From: Glossina fuscipes
Lineage: Eukaryota; Arthropoda; Insecta; Diptera; Glossinidae
Assembly: GCF_014805625.2 (NCBI RefSeq)
Contig: NW_023998415.1
Location: 39,602,319 to 39,666,318, forward strand
Direction: 5' to 3'
Length of the DNA stretch: 64,000 nt
Shown here: piece by piece, positions 60,521 to 64,000 of the stretch
Position numbering within the stretch: position 1 is the first letter of the stretch
Layout: every line of letters begins with the position of its first letter
The notes under the pieces: model-generated
What the model was told of the DNA's origin: nothing
Seen by the model: the letters and a program-made list of their open reading frames with translations, nothing else
Database searches by the model: none
Translations under genes and position numbers: made by a program

Positions 60521-63500
60521 TAACAGAGTCTAATATACAGAATATTATGTTGCATAAGATGAATAGTAATAAGAAAAATGAATAAATACGATATGCTAAT
60601 CATGTCTTGAGTGTGCCCCGATACTAAGGGAGCTCAAATAACACCTAGGGCTTGGCATGGAAACAGGGTATTATTAGATTTTAAGGATTGTATTAGGCAA
60701 TAATACGCTGGATATCGGATGTTTAATGATTACGCTCTTGCTCATTTTAGTAGTCGTTACTTTTTGTTATAATGAATGAATCAATTTCTTTATTTTTATT
60801 TATTTATTTATTTATTTTTATTTAATATCGAAATGCAATTGAAAGGACTTTTATAAACAATTTACCAACTTAAGCTTTAGATGAAATCTTCTTGTTATAC
60901 CAATTAATCGCACAAATGCTTCTATAACGGAAAACGTATTTAATTAAATTGAATCGATTAAAGACCTTTTCACTCTTTCTCTTGTAACTTCCGTTCGCCA
61001 CTGACAATTTACGATTGCTAAAAAGTGTCGTACATAAACAAGTTCAAATCTTTTTCAAATTCAATTACTTCGAAGCCGTATTACTTAATGATTTGTTGTT
61101 GTAGTTCCATCATGAGTTAAAATGTCTTTCCGGATTACGAAGAGCCTATTATATCATCATTTAAAAACTTTGATTATTGAGGCAAACTTTATCTATGAAA
61201 GGATATTTATCTTCTTCTTTTTTTTTTTTTTTTATTTCACATTTAAAACCGAATTCAGTTTTTAGGATTTTCACGTTAAATTCTATTGTGAAATTTCTTC
61301 CGGTAGTGTTTTAGATTATCATGTAGAATTGTATGCGGTTCAAACAACACTTGCAAATTATTAAAATTTTTAACTAATATATCATCGATTTTGTGGCGGC
61401 TTTTTTAAGCGCATTACCACTAATATGCAGGTATTATGATCGTGAAGTCAAGCGTACAATTTAACATACCGTGATAAATCTCGATTCGTTGTGCACATTT
61501 GAAAATGTACGATGTGCACATGTGAGAAGGAAATATTTTCAGGCTACATTAGAGTTTCCGCTTCCAGTCAAATTCATCAGTCGCTTGCTATTTTCAATAA
61601 TTTGACATTCGTCCTTGCCCTATGTGACGTATACTTGTAACGTAATGAACAAATGCTTGTCAGTAGCAGAGATTTTGATCGAAATATCGACGAAAATATC
61701 TAATTATTTGGCATAAAAATTGAAATCAATGGCTATCATATGTTCTAAATTGCGAGCACACCTAAGTTCCATTCAAATTGAAGTCAATAATTTTGGCAGT
61801 AAGCAAACTCTCGTCGCATTTAATCATTTGTTGTACACTTAAAATTCCTGAGAATTCATTATTCGATCAGCTCTTGATGTCGATGGTATTCGATTGGATA
61901 GCAACGGCTCATTACAGCGCATCATCGGTTTTAAGAAAACGAACGAATGCAAGGCGAAGAGCCATAATATAATTTTTAATAATATTCATACGATGTTTTT
62001 AATTCGATGGTCTTAAGTTTACGCTACATTTCTGAAATCCTCAATTTACGTAAAAAGAGAATCACCATCAAGCCATCATAGGTCAATAAGATTGTAGATT
62101 AGAAATTAAAGAATTAGAACCAATTACTTAGGTTGGTTGTTGGACTTGCAAAGACGTTTCGTTTTCGTTTGTTTTTTCCTTTATGTTGGATAGGGTAAAA
62201 AAATTGTTGTGCATTCAGTAAGTCCCCCTTCTCTCATCACCCATTCCCCCTCCCCCGCGACGTCACCGACAACTTCTTTTTCTCTGCGTTTGCTAACATA
62301 TCTAAACAACATTTATCTCTGTCTAGTTTGTTTTGTCATAGTGTAAGTGTTTGTTCTAAGTAGAATTTATTTCGCTGCCATACATCATGTGAATGACATT
62401 TATCTTGTGTGTGTGTGTGTGTGTGTGTATGTGTTTTTGTACGAAATAATCGTAATTTCGGATTTCATTTTAACCGAAAAAATAACACTAAAGAAGAAGA
62501 CAAACAAAAAACGAAAAAATATATATTAAAGTAGAACACATTTGTAAATACGAACCCACGAAGAACACCCTCCTTTTTCGAAATCGGAAGCGCAAAAGAA
62601 TAAATAAGTAAATAAGTAAGAGTAAAATTTTTGATCAATTAGAAAGATGTGTGAGTATGGCGGCGATCATTGATTCAAACTGATTTAGGTGAAAAAGGCT
62701 CTGTGTCTGTTTACCTTCTCTCCTATGTCCATTTTATTTTTGCCTCTGTTTACTGAAAATAAACTCCGAGTTGCTGCGTGTGGATTTCAGCTAAGAAAAG
62801 GACACAATTGGCAGAATTAGAAAGTCTTACCGCAATGTGTGTTTACAAGGATTCGCATTCGGAATGCGAGTGCAGTGAACACCTCTTCTGCAGTGATTAA
62901 CGTACACAATCGATGAAACTTAAAGTGATAATTGCCTCGAGATCAATTTTTGCATCGCGCACCAATTTAATAATCGTGAAAACTTTTCTTTAGTTGGATC
63001 AAAAAATTTTTTGGACTGAGGGTGGGGCAGTGCCTGCTAGAGAGAAAGAGAGAGAGAGAGTCACAGGAAATAGAGCATTGATTATCTCTATTATTTTTTT
63101 TTTTTTTTCTCTTCATTTTAAACATATTTCCGAACGAAGTAAACCTCGGTTGAATTTTATCTAAAATTTCAAATTTCCAATTCAAGTACTGTTGCCTCAA
63201 AAAAGATGGCTCACAAGAACGAACGGGCTGGTTCACGGAAATGGCAGAGAATCTTATGATAGATAATTTAAACTGCAAGAAACCGGAGATTATGTCGCTT
63301 AACCATCTGTTTGGCCTCTGTTCGTCCTTAATGGTAAAAAGATGGTAAAAATTCATCGAATAGTTTTGCTCATCGACATCATTCCCATATTTATCTTAGA
63401 AGAATTGAATGTCATTTAAATATCTTTAAAAGTGATACGACAAACATACATCACTTTTTTTTTCTCATCATATGCCGGTATACTCGTTTTCGTCTCCCCA

Positions 63501-64000
63501 AGTATCTATACATCGTTCAACTCATGCAGAACCTATTTTGCGATGCGGGCACTACTCTTTTAACCTAATCTACACGTTATGTTCTCTCTAATTGTCTTCT
63601 AAATACTGCCATCAGAATGATTGCCTTACACTTCACATTTCATTGTTTCAAATTGAATGCAATTGTTTAACTCTTTTGATTACACTTTTGCAAATTTCCA
63701 AGATCTACTAACAGAAAATGCATAAGCTTTCAAGCGTAGAACTAATCAATAGTGTGAAAACTATTTGAATATTTTGTTCTTTTAAGAGCTGCATACGGTT
63801 TTGCTGAACTTGCTATACCGGCTCACCTGAGTTGGTTTTTTAAATTGAAAGCCGTAATATATTGCGATTGTGTCACATTGAAGAGAAGTGTAGAAGAAAA
63901 ATCGAAACGAAAGAAAAGCATTTATCAAATTGTCTGTCTGCTCCCAACTTTGGTTGACCTTGACTGTTGTCTGTTTATAGATTGCGTTTCTTTTCTCTTT
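60521..64000. other. AT-rich non-coding stretch, no gene recognised
   Basis: (TTTA)n at about 60788-60822, poly(T) at about 61217-61234, (GT)n at about 62408-62428, (AG)n at about 63041-63060 and poly(T) at about 63091-63107. The 129-codon minus-strand frame at 62967-63356 contains Lys- and Ser-rich stretches from these repeats and has no recognised domain. Confidence 0.5.

Noticed and set aside
62967..63356. 129-codon minus-strand frame
   Set aside because: It contains stretches coded by AG and T tracts, no domain is visible, and it starts and ends without other gene signals.

Overview
This window looks like non-coding DNA from a fly, probably a brachyceran such as a tephritid or muscoid. 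It is very AT-rich and full of (TA)n, (TC)n, (TG)n and (ATC)n microsatellites and long poly(A)/poly(T) tracts. It carries mariner relics and an interspersed repeat whose edges read AACAAGTAA(G), a type I associate with fly genomes. It contains two assembly gaps. I found no intact protein-coding gene, rRNA, functional tRNA or CRISPR array. Nearly all long open frames come from low-complexity sequence or chance. The setting is probably a large intron or an intergenic interval, but the sequence alone does not say which gene it belongs to.

Layout: 1-15.2 kb is AT-rich, with microsatellites, one imperfect hairpin (12.43 kb) and no recognisable gene. 15.2-20.7 kb has two oppositely oriented copies of the fly repeat family (15.24-15.98 and 19.89-20.67 kb). 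21.5-22.4 kb is a decayed mariner on the minus strand. 26.65-27.24 and 42.9-43.76 kb are two related partial mariners of a second subfamily, both on the minus strand. 35.08-36.34 kb is a third copy of the fly repeat, and a tRNA-derived SINE with an 11-bp target-site duplication has inserted in it. 38.4-38.9 kb has a perfect 17-bp hairpin framed by GTAAG and AAG, and next to it a decayed coding segment of unknown family. 45.5-47.7 kb has short mariner and fly-repeat fragments. 50.5-50.8 kb is a short fourth copy of the fly repeat.

The most informative locus is 55.40-57.39 kb. A mariner with TA target duplications and matching inverted termini, but lacking the middle of its transposase, is split by a 1.13-kb GC-richer insertion flanked by a 12-bp duplication. 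That insertion contains a 74-bp tandem repeat and a second pair of 12-bp direct repeats, and I could not classify it. The remainder, to 64 kb, is AT-rich sequence with microsatellites and a small tandem array at an assembly gap (60.3 kb).

No genes here can be shown to work together. The biology visible is a history of transposon insertion and decay.
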